Below are positions 44,891 through 55,199 of a stretch of 64,000 nt of DNA, piece after piece. Every line of letters starts with the position of its first letter. The first letter of the stretch is position 1. A model generated the notes under the pieces. The model was not told the origin of the DNA, ran no database searches, and saw only the letters and a program-made list of their open reading frames with translations. The position numbers and the translations under genes were made by a program. Source of the DNA: Candidatus Phycosocius spiralis. GTDB taxonomy: Bacteria; Pseudomonadota; Alphaproteobacteria; Caulobacterales; Aquidulcibacteraceae. The DNA lies in contig NZ_BPFZ01000008.1 of the NCBI RefSeq assembly GCF_030158815.1, positions 57,774 through 121,773 on the forward strand. The letters run 5' to 3'.

Positions 44891-45085
44891 GTGCGTAGCT
44901 TTGAAACCAAGCCCATACGTAAAGTGGGTGCCACTGTCTTTTTAGGCCTTTTGGGGTCATTGGTCGCATTGCTGCCTATCGTGTTTTTTACCTTTTGGAA
45001 CCAGGGTGCAGCCCTTCATTGGTCGGTGTATGAAGGAGCATCAATCCTCGCTGGCGTGGTCATTGGCTGGGTTTTGCGTCGCTGA
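44891..45085 (+). CDS. Small two-helix membrane protein
   Basis: 64 residues from GTG 44891, with GGAGGCAAGG just before it. Two hydrophobic segments (about 13-33, GATVFLGLLGSLVALLPIVFF, and 46-62, EGASILAGVVIGWVL) suggest a double-span protein. No family was recognised. Size and good start signal support a real gene; function unknown. It converges with the DEAD-box gene. Confidence 0.5.
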   Translation: MRSFETKPIRKVGATVFLGLLGSLVALLPIVFFTFWNQGAALHWSVYEGASILAGVVIGWVLRR

Positions 45086-45170
45086 CCAAGCTTGGTTTTG
45101 TTCAGATCCCGTTTTCATCTTTTGGCAGTCATAAGGGGGAATGCTTCCTCCCTACGCAAACGCTTTCAGT

Positions 45171-46841
<1,671 letters not shown>

Positions 46842-47004
46842 TCATTTGTCTCACTAAGTTTAACGGCGCGGCGCCTAACTTGGCGCGACTTACCCATCAT
46901 CCCCCTGGATGAAATATTCCAATCTTTAAGTGGGGCGAACTGGTGCCAAAGTCAATGAAGGACGCGGGGACGCTGGCGGGGAAACGCGTCTGATAGGTGA
47001 TCGC

Positions 47005-47709
47005 TCAGAACCTTTTTGGTTTCGGGCGGGCGTGCCATGGGATTGGTTTGCGCTTGTCGAGTTTGCGATCTCGCCATCGACGTACAATGGAAATATCTGA
47101 CATTGGATCATCAGGATTCCCAGTCAGCTCAAAGCGCCAAGAATAAAATGCTCCTTCAATTTCGGATAGCGACTTATCGAAATTTTCGAGACGGTGGCGT
47201 TGAAATCGACAAAAGACAAACAAGATAGAAATAGCACCCTTAACTTTCGCCAACATACTTGCAATTTGGAGCCAATAGTGGCGAATATTTGCCTCGATAT
47301 CGCCTGCTTCAACTACCCGTTAAAAAGTCTAACTTGAAGCAATTGCATGTTTTTAAACAACTTTGCAAATTGCGCTCGTTTGAAGGGTTCGTTATGTAAT
47401 TGAATGTTAGCTAGGGCGACCAAGGTAGAAGTTGGCCATCCCGACCATGAAATGCGATCAGGCGGTTTTTGGTGTTCGAGAAAACTATAATCTCCTTTGC
47501 AAAATCTTCTATTGCTCAATAAAATTGCTTAACTCAAATTGCGCCAAAGTTCCTACTTTATCCAACCCACGGATACGCTGATCTAAGATGCTTTCCGTAG
47601 TTTGGGCTGTTTGGTTTCAGAGTAGAAACGCCCCCACACTGGCGGCTCCGACTGCCAGCACGCCAGAATAGAGTGTTTGCCACTTATCTAAATGTTCAGA
47701 GAAGTTCAT
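47005..47709 (-). pseudogene. Decayed gene of unknown function with N-terminal membrane helix
   Basis: The minus strand from ATG 47709 starts MNFSEHLDKWQTLYSGVLAV and a hydrophobic GAASVGAFLL, a common N-terminus of small membrane-anchored proteins, then stops. Sense-like segments continue downstream in changing frames: GLDKVGTLAQFELSNFI, AIEDFAKEIIVFSNTKNRLI, LANIQLHNEPFKRAQFAKLF, then from about 47306 GDIEANIRHYWLQIASMLAK through FYSWRFELTGNPDD. Together they read as one protein of about 220 residues broken by three or four frameshifts. Function cannot be assigned. Each individual open piece is short and has no start signal of its own. Confidence 0.4.
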
Positions 47710-47826
47710 GGCCACCCTTGTACGCCTGAAATAGAGTTATTTTCAATTAATGTACTACTAAAAGTCAGGGTCCCTATAGTTTGCGAGCGAGATGTTCGTC
47801 CCAAGCCGTTGATCTTGAGGCGGTCA

Positions 47827-47862
47827 CCTTCTCCCTCTGGGAGCGGGGCGGGGGTGAGGGGC
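47827..47862. repeat. GC-rich palindromic repeat, left copy
   Basis: 36 bases of the CTCCCTCTGGGAGCGGGG...GGTGAGGGGC type, a widespread intergenic repeat. An inverted relative lies 87 bases to the right at 47950-47985, so the two could fold into one large hairpin in the spacer before tesB. Related in composition to the insertion in glyS. Confidence 0.7.
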
Positions 47863-47949
47863 TTGGGTGCAGGCGCATGACCCAAAGCGCTTTGAAGCGC
47901 GCCATGGAAAAATCGCCATAGCATCGTCTAAGCTTGGAATGTGATCGGC

Positions 47950-47985
47950 GCCCTCACCCCAACCCCACTCCCAGCAGGAGAGGGG
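47950..47985. repeat. GC-rich palindromic repeat, right copy (inverted)
   Basis: GCCCTCACCCC...CTCCCAGCAGGAGAGGGG, the reverse complement (with several mismatches) of the copy at 47827-47862. Lies about 120 bases before the tesB start codon. Confidence 0.7.
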
Positions 47986-48103
47986 AAATCCTCCATCCGG
48001 CCTTTCAGGTGACCTCTATGTCGGGCAGACGGAGATGCACGCGCACAGCAAAAGATGTACCAGCAAACTTCCCCCCTGCCGCCAAGTGTCTTAACAAAGG
48101 GAC

Positions 48104-49000
48104 ATGCAAAACACCCATCCCACCCCCGAAGAACTAATCCGCGCTTTGTCCACCTTGTTGGATGTTGAGACGCTAGACACAGACCTATATCGAGGGCCAC
48201 GCAAAGGTGGAGGCAGTGGGCGTGTGTTTGGTGGACAAGTAATTGCGCAAGCTTTGATGGCGGCAAGCAAATCGACCGAGCTTGACCGTATACCCCACTC
48301 ACTGCACGCCTATTTCATGCGCCCAGGCAGTGAAGATTTCCCGGTGGTCTACCGCGTCATGCGCGATTATGATGGTGGCAGCTTCTCCACTAGGCGGGTG
48401 ATCGCTCAGCAACTAGGGGTTCCCATCCTGAATATGGCGGCTTCCTTTCATAAGCTGGAGCCAGGGCTTTCGCATCAAGACACCATGCCTGACATACCTG
48501 ATCCGGACGATTTGCCATCTGATTATTCCTTGCGGCAAAAAGCTATTGATCTGGTTCCAGAAAAATACCACGAGTTCTTTTTAGCTCCACGTCCAATTGA
48601 GTTTCGTTCTCCAGAGCCTCTAGCATGGCTCAAGGGCGAGAAATTGCCACCTGTGCAAAATGCCTGGTTTCGGGCGGTGGCACCGATTGGTGAAGATCCC
48701 CAGTTACACCGTGCGATCTTGGCCTATGCGACCGATATGCAGCTTTTGGGCACGTGCGCGCGCCCGCATGGCTTGAGCTGGATGCGCGGCGAACTCATGA
48801 CCGCAAGCTTGGACCATGCCGTCTGGCTTCATGATGAGTTTCGCGCCGACGAATGGCTACTTTATAGCACCGATAGCCCGTGGGCCGGGCGCGGGCGGGG
48901 AATGAACCGGGGTAAGATTTTCACCCGCGACGGCCGCTTGGTCGCCAGTGTTGCCCAAGAAGGCTTGATCCGTGTCATGAGGGCTAAAGGGGGTGCCTGA
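48104..49000 (+). CDS. tesB: Acyl-CoA thioesterase II
   Basis: 298 residues with the double hot-dog fold of TesB. It hydrolyses acyl-CoA to free acid and CoA. Markers: LDTDLYRGPRKGGGSGRVFG followed by GGQVIAQALMAA, HSLHAYFMRPG, YRVMRDYDGGSFSTRRVIA, then in the second half LDHAVWLHDEFRADEWLLYS and the Thr/Gly segment TDSPWAGRGRGMNRGKIFTR. recG starts on the last base of its stop codon. No acyl-CoA partner gene is adjacent. Confidence 0.95.
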   Translation: MQNTHPTPEELIRALSTLLDVETLDTDLYRGPRKGGGSGRVFGGQVIAQALMAASKSTELDRIPHSLHAYFMRPGSEDFPVVYRVMRDYDGGSFSTRRVIAQQLGVPILNMAASFHKLEPGLSHQDTMPDIPDPDDLPSDYSLRQKAIDLVPEKYHEFFLAPRPIEFRSPEPLAWLKGEKLPPVQNAWFRAVAPIGEDPQLHRAILAYATDMQLLGTCARPHGLSWMRGELMTASLDHAVWLHDEFRADEWLLYSTDSPWAGRGRGMNRGKIFTRDGRLVASVAQEGLIRVMRAKGGA

Positions 49001-51081
49001 TGCGCCCTGAATGCCTGTTTGCTTTGTTTACGCCCCTCTCAAGCCTTACGGGCGTGGGGCCTAAGATTGCTCCCTTGGCAGCCAAAGCGGCGGGCGGGGA
49101 GATGGTGCGCGATCTCGCTTTTCATCTGCCCTCGGGCTTAGTTGATCGACGCTATCGCCCGACGATCGGGGAAGCCGAGATCGGGCGACTATGTACGATT
49201 GAAGCGCGCGTAGAGCGCCATCAAGCGGGGGGTGCCGGGCGGCCCTATAAGGTTCAGCTTTCTGACGACACGGGTTTTTTGACGCTTTTGTTTTTTAAGC
49301 CCAACACGCGATATCTAACTGAGCGCTTGCCCGAAGGGGCCATACGCGTGGTTTCTGGCGAAATCAGCGAGCGCTTTGGCGAGCGGCAAATGATCCATCC
49401 ATCGCGGATCTTAAACCCCGAAGATCCCGACCTCGCCATCGTGTTTGAACCCATTTACCGCAGCGTCGCGGGCTTAGCACACCGCACCTTGGCACGGATT
49501 TGCGCGGGTGCCGCACAAAAGGCACAAGGCTTGCCCGAATGGCTCGACCCCAACTTGCTTGCCCGCGAAGACTGGTTGGACTTTGGTGGCGCACTTGAGC
49601 GCGCCCATGCACCCCAGGGGGAGGAAGATATATCGCCCTGCGCCCCGGCCCGGCGTCGCTTGGCGTATGATGAGTTATTTGCCCGTCAAGTGGCGCTCCA
49701 ACTATCGGGTGCAGCGCGGCGGCGCACACCGGGTCGTGCGATTGTACCCAGTCATATTTACACCGATGCTTTGCTCAAGGCCTTACCCTATCAGCCGACC
49801 AGGGCGCAGCTGCGGGCATTTGAAGAGATCGGCACCGATATGGCGGCCTCAACGCCGATGTTGCGCTTACTGCAAGGCGATGTCGGGTCGGGCAAGACCT
49901 TGGTTGCAGCCTGGTCGATGGCGCGCACCGCAGAGGCGGGGATGCAGTCGGCTTTGATGGCACCGACTGAGATTTTGGCGCGCCAGCATTATCAAGGCTT
50001 AGCACCCCTGATGGCCCAAATTGGCCTGCGACTGGAAATCCTGACCGGCAAGGATAAGGTCGCCCATAAGCGCACTGTGCTAGAAGGTTTGGCCAATGGC
50101 TCCATCCACGCAATATGCGGCACCCAAGCCCTGTTTCAACAAGGCGTCGCATTTCATGAATTAGGTCTTGTGGTGGTGGATGAACAGCATCGCTTTGGCG
50201 TCGCGGACCGTCGCCGCTTGATTGATAAAGGCTTTGCGCCCCATGTTTTGGCGATGAGTGCGACCCCGATCCCGCGCACTCTGGCAATGGCGGTCTATGG
50301 TGATTTAGATGTCAGCCGTTTAGACGAGAAGCCACCGGGCCGTGCGCCCATAAAGACGGTGGCTTTGTCGCTAGAGCGCTTCGATGAAGTGGTGGAGGCC
50401 GCGCGCCGGGCCATTGAAAAGGATGACCGGGTGTTTTGGGTCTGCCCTTTGGTGGAGGAGAGCGAAAAGCTGGATGTTTCCGCTGCCACCGAACGATTTG
50501 GTGATCTTTCTGCCCACTTTGGCCATAGTGTGCGCCTGATCCATGGCCGAATGAGTGTGAGCGAAAAAGATGCAGCGATGGATGATTTCCGCTCTGGCCT
50601 CGCAAAAATTCTTGTCGCCACCACCGTGATTGAAGTGGGTGTCGATGTGCCTGAAGCCAGCGTTATGGTGATTGAGCATGCCGAGCGCTTTGGTCTGGCC
50701 CAATTACATCAATTGCGTGGACGGGTCGGGCGCGGCGATAAGACCGGCCATTGCTTATTGCTTTATGCCAATCCCTTAACCGATTTAGGTGCGCGCCGGA
50801 TCGCTAAATTGCGTGAGACCGAGGATGGATTTGCCATTGCGGAGGAGGATTTTAAGCTGCGCGGCGGCGGCGATCTCTTGGGCTTGCGGCAATCAGGTAT
50901 CCCAGCGTTTAAGTTGGCCGATGCTGCCTTGCATGCCGATCTTTTGGCGATTGCCCAGCGCGATGCGCGGGTTTTGGTTGAGGCTGATCCGGGCCTGATA
51001 AGCCCGCGCGGTAAGGCCACCCGTGTGGCGCTCCATCTCTTTGACCAAGTGGACCCTGAGGTGTTTTTGGGTACGGGGTGA
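49000..51081 (+). CDS. recG: ATP-dependent DNA helicase RecG
   Basis: 693 residues. Branch-migration helicase that remodels stalled forks and Holliday junctions. The N-terminal wedge (OB-fold) domain is followed by two helicase domains. Walker A: LQGDVGSGKTLVAAW; DExH box: VVVDEQHRFGVADRRRL; motif III: LAMSATPIPRTLAM. The second domain has VIHGRMS-type LIHGRMSVSEKDAAMDDFR, VATTVIEVGVDVPEASVMVI and QLHQLRGRVGRGDKTGHCLL. RecG tail motif: KLRGGGDLLGLRQSG. The start overlaps the tesB stop by 1 base. Confidence 0.97.
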   Translation: MRPECLFALFTPLSSLTGVGPKIAPLAAKAAGGEMVRDLAFHLPSGLVDRRYRPTIGEAEIGRLCTIEARVERHQAGGAGRPYKVQLSDDTGFLTLLFFKPNTRYLTERLPEGAIRVVSGEISERFGERQMIHPSRILNPEDPDLAIVFEPIYRSVAGLAHRTLARICAGAAQKAQGLPEWLDPNLLAREDWLDFGGALERAHAPQGEEDISPCAPARRRLAYDELFARQVALQLSGAARRRTPGRAIVPSHIYTDALLKALPYQPTRAQLRAFEEIGTDMAASTPMLRLLQGDVGSGKTLVAAWSMARTAEAGMQSALMAPTEILARQHYQGLAPLMAQIGLRLEILTGKDKVAHKRTVLEGLANGSIHAICGTQALFQQGVAFHELGLVVVDEQHRFGVADRRRLIDKGFAPHVLAMSATPIPRTLAMAVYGDLDVSRLDEKPPGRAPIKTVALSLERFDEVVEAARRAIEKDDRVFWVCPLVEESEKLDVSAATERFGDLSAHFGHSVRLIHGRMSVSEKDAAMDDFRSGLAKILVATTVIEVGVDVPEASVMVIEHAERFGLAQLHQLRGRVGRGDKTGHCLLLYANPLTDLGARRIAKLRETEDGFAIAEEDFKLRGGGDLLGLRQSGIPAFKLADAALHADLLAIAQRDARVLVEADPGLISPRGKATRVALHLFDQVDPEVFLGTG

Positions 51082-51089
51082 GGGTTAAA

Positions 51090-51803
51090 CTAAGCTCCTA
51101 AGGCCTTTACCAGCGCTTCTACCGCGATCAGATCAAGCCGTCTGGCTTGCGCGACTTTTTCTTCGTCAGGATCTTTGCCCCAACGTTGTGCCTGCCAATC
51201 TTCTTCAATTCGGATGGCCTTGAAAGCATCTTCGCCGCTCAATTGGCCATGCACCAAGGCTAAAGCAACAATCGCAGACCCCGCCAAGCCATTGGCAAAG
51301 GCTAAAGCGGTCAGGCGTAAATCATCCAAGGCTCGTGCCGCGCGCGCCACGCGTTCTAGCGCTAATGGGGATTGGTGAATGGCCAAAGCACTTGTGGTGG
51401 TCACAAGTTCAACCTCAAAATGCTGCTTTGCCCAATCGAGTAGCGGGTCCCAAGCTGCCGCTTGGGCTTGGATCAAACTATCAGGCGTGGGTGCGCGGTA
51501 GCAGACAAGATCGGTGCCAGCATGCTTGACCACTTGATCCACCATGGCGTCGCGCGATGTTGCGCCATGATCTAGCGCGACATTGATAAGGCGGGTCACA
51601 GGCATGCTGGCCGGATCGATGCTATCGCCTTGCATCGCCCATTCTGATGCGACCAATCGGGCCGCGTTCGCGTTGGGCAAGATCAGGTGATTTTTCGCGG
51701 GCGTTTTGGGGATGCGGCCATCAAGAGTGACGGCAAAACCCATCGCATGGGAGGCGACGCTGGCTTCTTTATAAAAGCGTTTCGGCCCGATGACCCCATT
51801 CAT
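51090..51803 (-). CDS. ATP12-family F1-ATPase assembly chaperone
   Basis: 237 residues related to mitochondrial ATP12, which helps assemble the F1 alpha subunit. Conserved parts: RFYKEASVASHAMGFAVTLD followed by GRIPKTPAKNHLILP, then ASEWAMQGDSIDPASMPVTR, DLVCYRAPTPDSLIQAQAAA and WDPLLDWAKQHFEVEL. It is almost confined to alphaproteobacteria and mitochondria, which supports the taxonomic reading of the window. Its start overlaps the stop of the upstream pseudouridine synthase by 4 bases. Confidence 0.92.
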   Translation of the reverse strand: MNGVIGPKRFYKEASVASHAMGFAVTLDGRIPKTPAKNHLILPNANAARLVASEWAMQGDSIDPASMPVTRLINVALDHGATSRDAMVDQVVKHAGTDLVCYRAPTPDSLIQAQAAAWDPLLDWAKQHFEVELVTTTSALAIHQSPLALERVARAARALDDLRLTALAFANGLAGSAIVALALVHGQLSGEDAFKAIRIEEDWQAQRWGKDPDEEKVAQARRLDLIAVEALVKALGA

Positions 51804-52810
51804 GCATCTACTCGAAAATGCTCAAAGGGGTCGCGCCCCTCAAAAATCTCAAACCCTAAAGCGTCAAAGGCCTTGACCATATGGGGCGGCAGATCGGCCG
51901 TGACGCTGAGGATCCCGCCTTTGGGATGGGGAATGCGGATCGCGCGGGCATGCAGGTGCAATTGTTCGCTAAGCCCACCAATCGGCTCACGGTCGCAGGT
52001 ATATTTAGGGTCGCCCGCAATGGCATAGCCCATTTCGGCCATATGAAAGCGCAGTTGATGGGTGCGCCCAGTGATCGGCTTCAGCGCGACCCACGAAGCT
52101 TTGGTCCCAGCGTTTGAGATCACATGATAGTCGGTAATGGCAAAAACCGCACCTGGTTCACCATGGGGCGCGCGGCGCATCAATTCGTGATCGGGGTTTT
52201 TGGAGCTGCCCGCTTTAATCATCCAGCCGCGCACCTCGCCGGACAAGGGGTGGGGCGTACCCAAGCACACGGCCCAATAGACTTTGGTGGTTTTGCGTCC
52301 GGCAAAAGCCTTGGACAAAAAAGCGGTCGCGGCAGGATTGCGTCCAAACACCAAAACGCCGGAGGTATCCTTGTCCAAACGGTGGCAGAGCCGTGGCTTG
52401 CCATGATCGTCGGTGCTGAAAATCTCCATCATCTTATCAAGGTGCTGGGTGGTGCCCGTACCACCTTGAACGGCGATGCCTGGTGGCTTGTTGAGCACGA
52501 TGACATCCCCATCTTCATGGATCACCATATCACGCAGCCATTGTTCATCCTCTGGCTTTAAGCGAACGCGAATGATCCCATCATCTTTTTTCTCGGGGAT
52601 CACAATCTCTTGGGGCACATGGACGTCCATGCCGGGGCTGAGGCGATCGCCAGCCTTTTTGGCACGTGTGCCATCAATGCGGATCTGGCCTTTGCGGATC
52701 ATTTGCTCGATCCGACCTTGGGTCAGCGTGGTAAATTTACGGCGCAAGAACCGATCTAGGCGCACTTGCCCATCGGTTTCGCGAACGGGGAGGGTAATGG
52801 GGGAACTCAT
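51800..52810 (-). CDS. Ribosomal large-subunit pseudouridine synthase, RluC type
   Basis: 336 residues. An N-terminal S4 RNA-binding domain (VRLDRFLRRKFTTLTQGRIE) precedes the catalytic RluA-family domain. Markers are NKPPGIAVQGGTGT, the catalytic Asp motif RLCHRLDKDTSGVLVFGRN, and GRTHQLRFHMAEMGYAIAGD. It converts specific uridines in 23S rRNA to pseudouridine. It is co-transcribed with the ATP12 gene (4-base overlap) and probably with crcB and the second synthase upstream, which are on the same strand with short gaps. Confidence 0.92.
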   Translation of the reverse strand: MSSPITLPVRETDGQVRLDRFLRRKFTTLTQGRIEQMIRKGQIRIDGTRAKKAGDRLSPGMDVHVPQEIVIPEKKDDGIIRVRLKPEDEQWLRDMVIHEDGDVIVLNKPPGIAVQGGTGTTQHLDKMMEIFSTDDHGKPRLCHRLDKDTSGVLVFGRNPAATAFLSKAFAGRKTTKVYWAVCLGTPHPLSGEVRGWMIKAGSSKNPDHELMRRAPHGEPGAVFAITDYHVISNAGTKASWVALKPITGRTHQLRFHMAEMGYAIAGDPKYTCDREPIGGLSEQLHLHARAIRIPHPKGGILSVTADLPPHMVKAFDALGFEIFEGRDPFEHFRVDA

Positions 52811-52819
52811 TTGACGGTC

Positions 52820-53206
52820 TTAGCCGTTCAGGCGGGCAAGTACTATGCCTGCAAACAGAGCGCCCACCGATAGACCAACCGAAGTCAGGCTATAAAGGCC
52901 AGCATGGAGCCAATTCCCAGCCTCAATCATGTGCGCGCTTTCAAAAGAAAAGGCCGAAAAGGTCGTAAAGCCGCCTAAAATGCCTGTGGCTAAGAAGAGC
53001 CGCCAATTCTCCGCCGATGGGGTAATCATGCCATTTTTCAGTACAAAACCCATAACCACACCCATGGCAAAGCTGCCTATGATATTCACACCGAAAGTCG
53101 CCCAAGGCCAATCTGATCCTAGCTGGCGGCTCACAACATGGCCAAAAGTCCAGCGCGCCAATGCGCCCAATCCACCTCCCAAAAAAACCAAAAGAGCTTG
53201 TACCAT
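52820..53206 (-). CDS. crcB: Fluoride channel CrcB/Fluc
   Basis: 128 residues from ATG 53206 (MVQALLVFLGGGLGALARWT); a TTG five codons upstream is less likely. Four membrane helices of the dual-topology fluoride exporter family. Signature motifs: GGGLGALARW, TFGVNIIGSFAMG, and GILGGFTTFSAFSFES with the TTFS motif. It protects against fluoride toxicity. No fluoride riboswitch was recognised upstream. It sits between the two pseudouridine synthases, 7 bases after the upstream one. Confidence 0.95.
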   Translation of the reverse strand: MVQALLVFLGGGLGALARWTFGHVVSRQLGSDWPWATFGVNIIGSFAMGVVMGFVLKNGMITPSAENWRLFLATGILGGFTTFSAFSFESAHMIEAGNWLHAGLYSLTSVGLSVGALFAGIVLARLNG

Positions 53207-53213
53207 GCCCCCT

Positions 53214-54068
53214 TTATGCAAGCTTGCTTAGGCTTTGCACAAGCCCCTGTTCTAAATCCAGTCCCAGATGCTGGGCCATCTCGATCAAATCAGAAGGCGG
53301 CGCGACACTTAAATGCATAGGGGCGCCCGTATCAGGGTGCGTGAAATCAAGCGCAAAAGCGTGCAACATCAAACGCGGACAAGGCTTCCCGCCAGCCACC
53401 ATCAGGCCGCCATATTTTGTATCGCCTAAAATAGCATGGCCAAACGCTGCCATATGCACCCGGATCTGGTGCATGCGCCCTGTGTGGGGAGCCGCTTCAA
53501 TCAGGCTAGCGGCCACGCTTTTCGCCAATACGCGATAGTCGGTCCGGGCAGCTTGGGGGTCTTGATCATTTTCACGGGCAGGGCGCATTAGGTCCAAACC
53601 GCCCGAATTGATCTTCACAAGCGGCAGCGCGATTTCGCCCCTCGTCTCAGCGACCTCCCCCGCGACCAGAGCCAGATAGCGCTTTGAAAGGCTGCGGCTT
53701 GCAAATTGAGCGGACAGATGCGCCGCAGCCGGGCTGGTTTTCGCAACAATCAGGAGGCCAGAAGTTTCGCGGTCCAGCCGATGCACTAGTTTTGGTCGGT
53801 GCCCTTTACGGTTGGCAAAAGCGCCCAATAAAAAATCAAAGTCGATAGCGATGCCCGACCCACCTTGAACCGCAAGGCCCGATGGCTTGTTGAAAGCCAA
53901 AAGGGCGCTGTCTTCATAGATCAAAAGGGATCTGATCCAATTTTGGTGTTGTGGGGTTAGCTGTCGCGGTGGTTTGCGCGCGCGCCGCTGGCGGACTGGT
54001 TTGGCCATCTTGGGTGTAGTGTGACCTACTGATTTATCTTGGTTTTGACTAAGAGTATCGATAGTCAA
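53214..54068 (-). CDS. RluA-family pseudouridine synthase
   Basis: 284 residues. The N-terminus is basic and poorly conserved (KMAKPVRQRRARKPPRQLTP); a start at 54008 is possible. The catalytic domain has FNKPSGLAVQGGSG, the Asp motif KLVHRLDRETSGLLIVAKTS, and TGRMHQIRVHMAAFGHAILG. There is no S4 domain, unlike the RluC-type neighbour. It modifies rRNA or tRNA; the exact target is unknown. First of a run of four minus-strand genes with 7-, 9- and -4-base junctions. Confidence 0.9.
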   Translation of the reverse strand: MTIDTLSQNQDKSVGHTTPKMAKPVRQRRARKPPRQLTPQHQNWIRSLLIYEDSALLAFNKPSGLAVQGGSGIAIDFDFLLGAFANRKGHRPKLVHRLDRETSGLLIVAKTSPAAAHLSAQFASRSLSKRYLALVAGEVAETRGEIALPLVKINSGGLDLMRPARENDQDPQAARTDYRVLAKSVAASLIEAAPHTGRMHQIRVHMAAFGHAILGDTKYGGLMVAGGKPCPRLMLHAFALDFTHPDTGAPMHLSVAPPSDLIEMAQHLGLDLEQGLVQSLSKLA

Positions 54069-54152
54069 AGCGCTTGGTTATGGAGTGATGAGGGGTTAAG
54101 TGCGGCAAGGCAAGGTTTATTATGGCACTTTATGGCACCGATAAAGCAAGTA

Positions 54153-54395
54153 TCAAGACAAAATGAACATCACAACGCCAGCAACCGCAATACCAACAAT
54201 TATGCCAGCCGCAATTTCCAATCGGGTGTGGCCCATGCGTTCGCGCAGTGCCTGATAGTCAGATGCCCCCGCCGCTAACTTGTTGATGGCTACCGCATGC
54301 TTGCCCACCTTCCGGCGCAGGCTATTGGCATCCAGCATCACAATAAACGCCAGTGTAATCGCGAAACCGAAGGCGGGGTGTCAGACCCACACCTT
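54153..54395 (-). pseudogene. 5'-truncated DUF212 (divergent PAP2) gene
   Basis: The C-terminal half of a DUF212/divergent PAP2-family membrane protein: AFGFAITLAFIVMLDANSLR, KVGKHAVAINKLA, ERMGHTRLEIAAGIIVGIAV. Normal members are about 140-150 residues and begin with a first helix and a SSHSA-type motif; here only the last 75 or so residues exist and the frame is broken at about 54377. IS3-type remnants lie immediately upstream, so insertion probably removed the 5' part. Confidence 0.65.
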
Positions 54396-54509
54396 GAGCG
54401 TGCTCTGCCACCTGATCCGGGCCATTTATTCGGAGGATCTGTTCGCCTTTCTTTCTGGTTTGTGGTTGGTGGTCAAGGCCCGCTGAGTGGAGTTTTTGCT
54501 TAGCTCAGG

Positions 54510-54697
54510 CTAGGCGGGTCTGGATCGTCTGGCGCGGGCGTCGGCAATGGACGAGAACAACTCTTCGTTGAGGCATTCATCACGAAAACGCCCGTTAAAA
54601 CTTCGACAAAGGCGTTTTGGGTGGGTTTGCCCGGCGCGAAATAGTGCCACTCGACACCGCGCTCGCCTTGACCTGAGCCCCGATGGTCCCTCGTTCT
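54510..54697 (-). mobile_element. IS3-family transposase remnant A
   Basis: End of an IS3-type OrfB integrase domain in two frames: VEWHYFAPGKPTQNAFVE, with the last acidic residue of the DDE triad, then after a frameshift SFNGRFRDECLNEELFSSIA. It breaks off in DARARRSRPA where a complete element would continue with the RPHSSLG block. No terminal inverted repeats found. Confidence 0.75.
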
Positions 54698-55110
54698 TTA
54701 TGAGAGTCCTGTTTGTTGATACCGCCAAGTTTGCTGTTTGGGAAGCGCACCGAGAGCGATGCTTACAAATTGCGAGAACCAATGGCGCGTAGCGGGCGCA
54801 GGCCCGCCGATTCCACTGTGGGGCCGCACATTTTTGAAGTCGTGTCGCCAAAGACTGAGGGCCCGTTTTGCATGGCCCAAGCTGTCGAACACTTCTTCGT
54901 TCAACAACTTGTCGCGGAGCTTGCCGTTGAAGCTCGGGGCCAAAGCCATTCTGTTGAGGCTTGCCTGGGGCGATGTAATGCCTGCTGACGCCCGAACATT
55001 TTGCCACTTCAGCATGGCGCGAGACACAAACTCTGTCCCGCCCGCCTTGGTCTTCAGACCAATGGTGGAGTTAAGGAGCTGGGTCATTGGGACCAGTCAA
55101 TTAAAAATGC
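54698..55110 (-). mobile_element. IS3-family transposase remnant B
   Basis: A second, different OrfB fragment directly upstream on the same strand. It contains LKTKAGGTEFVSRAMLKWQN (equivalent of the DNGPEF-SNAL block), a degenerate APGKPQQN region, then SFNGKLRDKLLNEEVFDSLG and HAKRALSLWRHDFKNVRPHS with GIGGPAPAT. The catalytic DDE context is damaged. Two related fragments in tandem point to repeated insertions and decay at this site. Confidence 0.75.
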
Positions 55111-55199
55111 AGCATATCGCTTAACTAAATCGATTTTCGTCCGATTACTACAATGCAGGGTCGTATGGACGAGGATGCGTGCCTGCAGGAGCGACTGGC

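Noticed and set aside
47928..48302. 124-residue minus-strand frame over the tesB start
   Set aside because: Antisense to a well-supported thioesterase N-terminus and to a repeat.
55125..55199. Promoter for the YD gene with TACAAT at 55149
   Set aside because: The -10-like hexamer is good but no matching -35 at proper spacing was found, so it is not listed as a feature.
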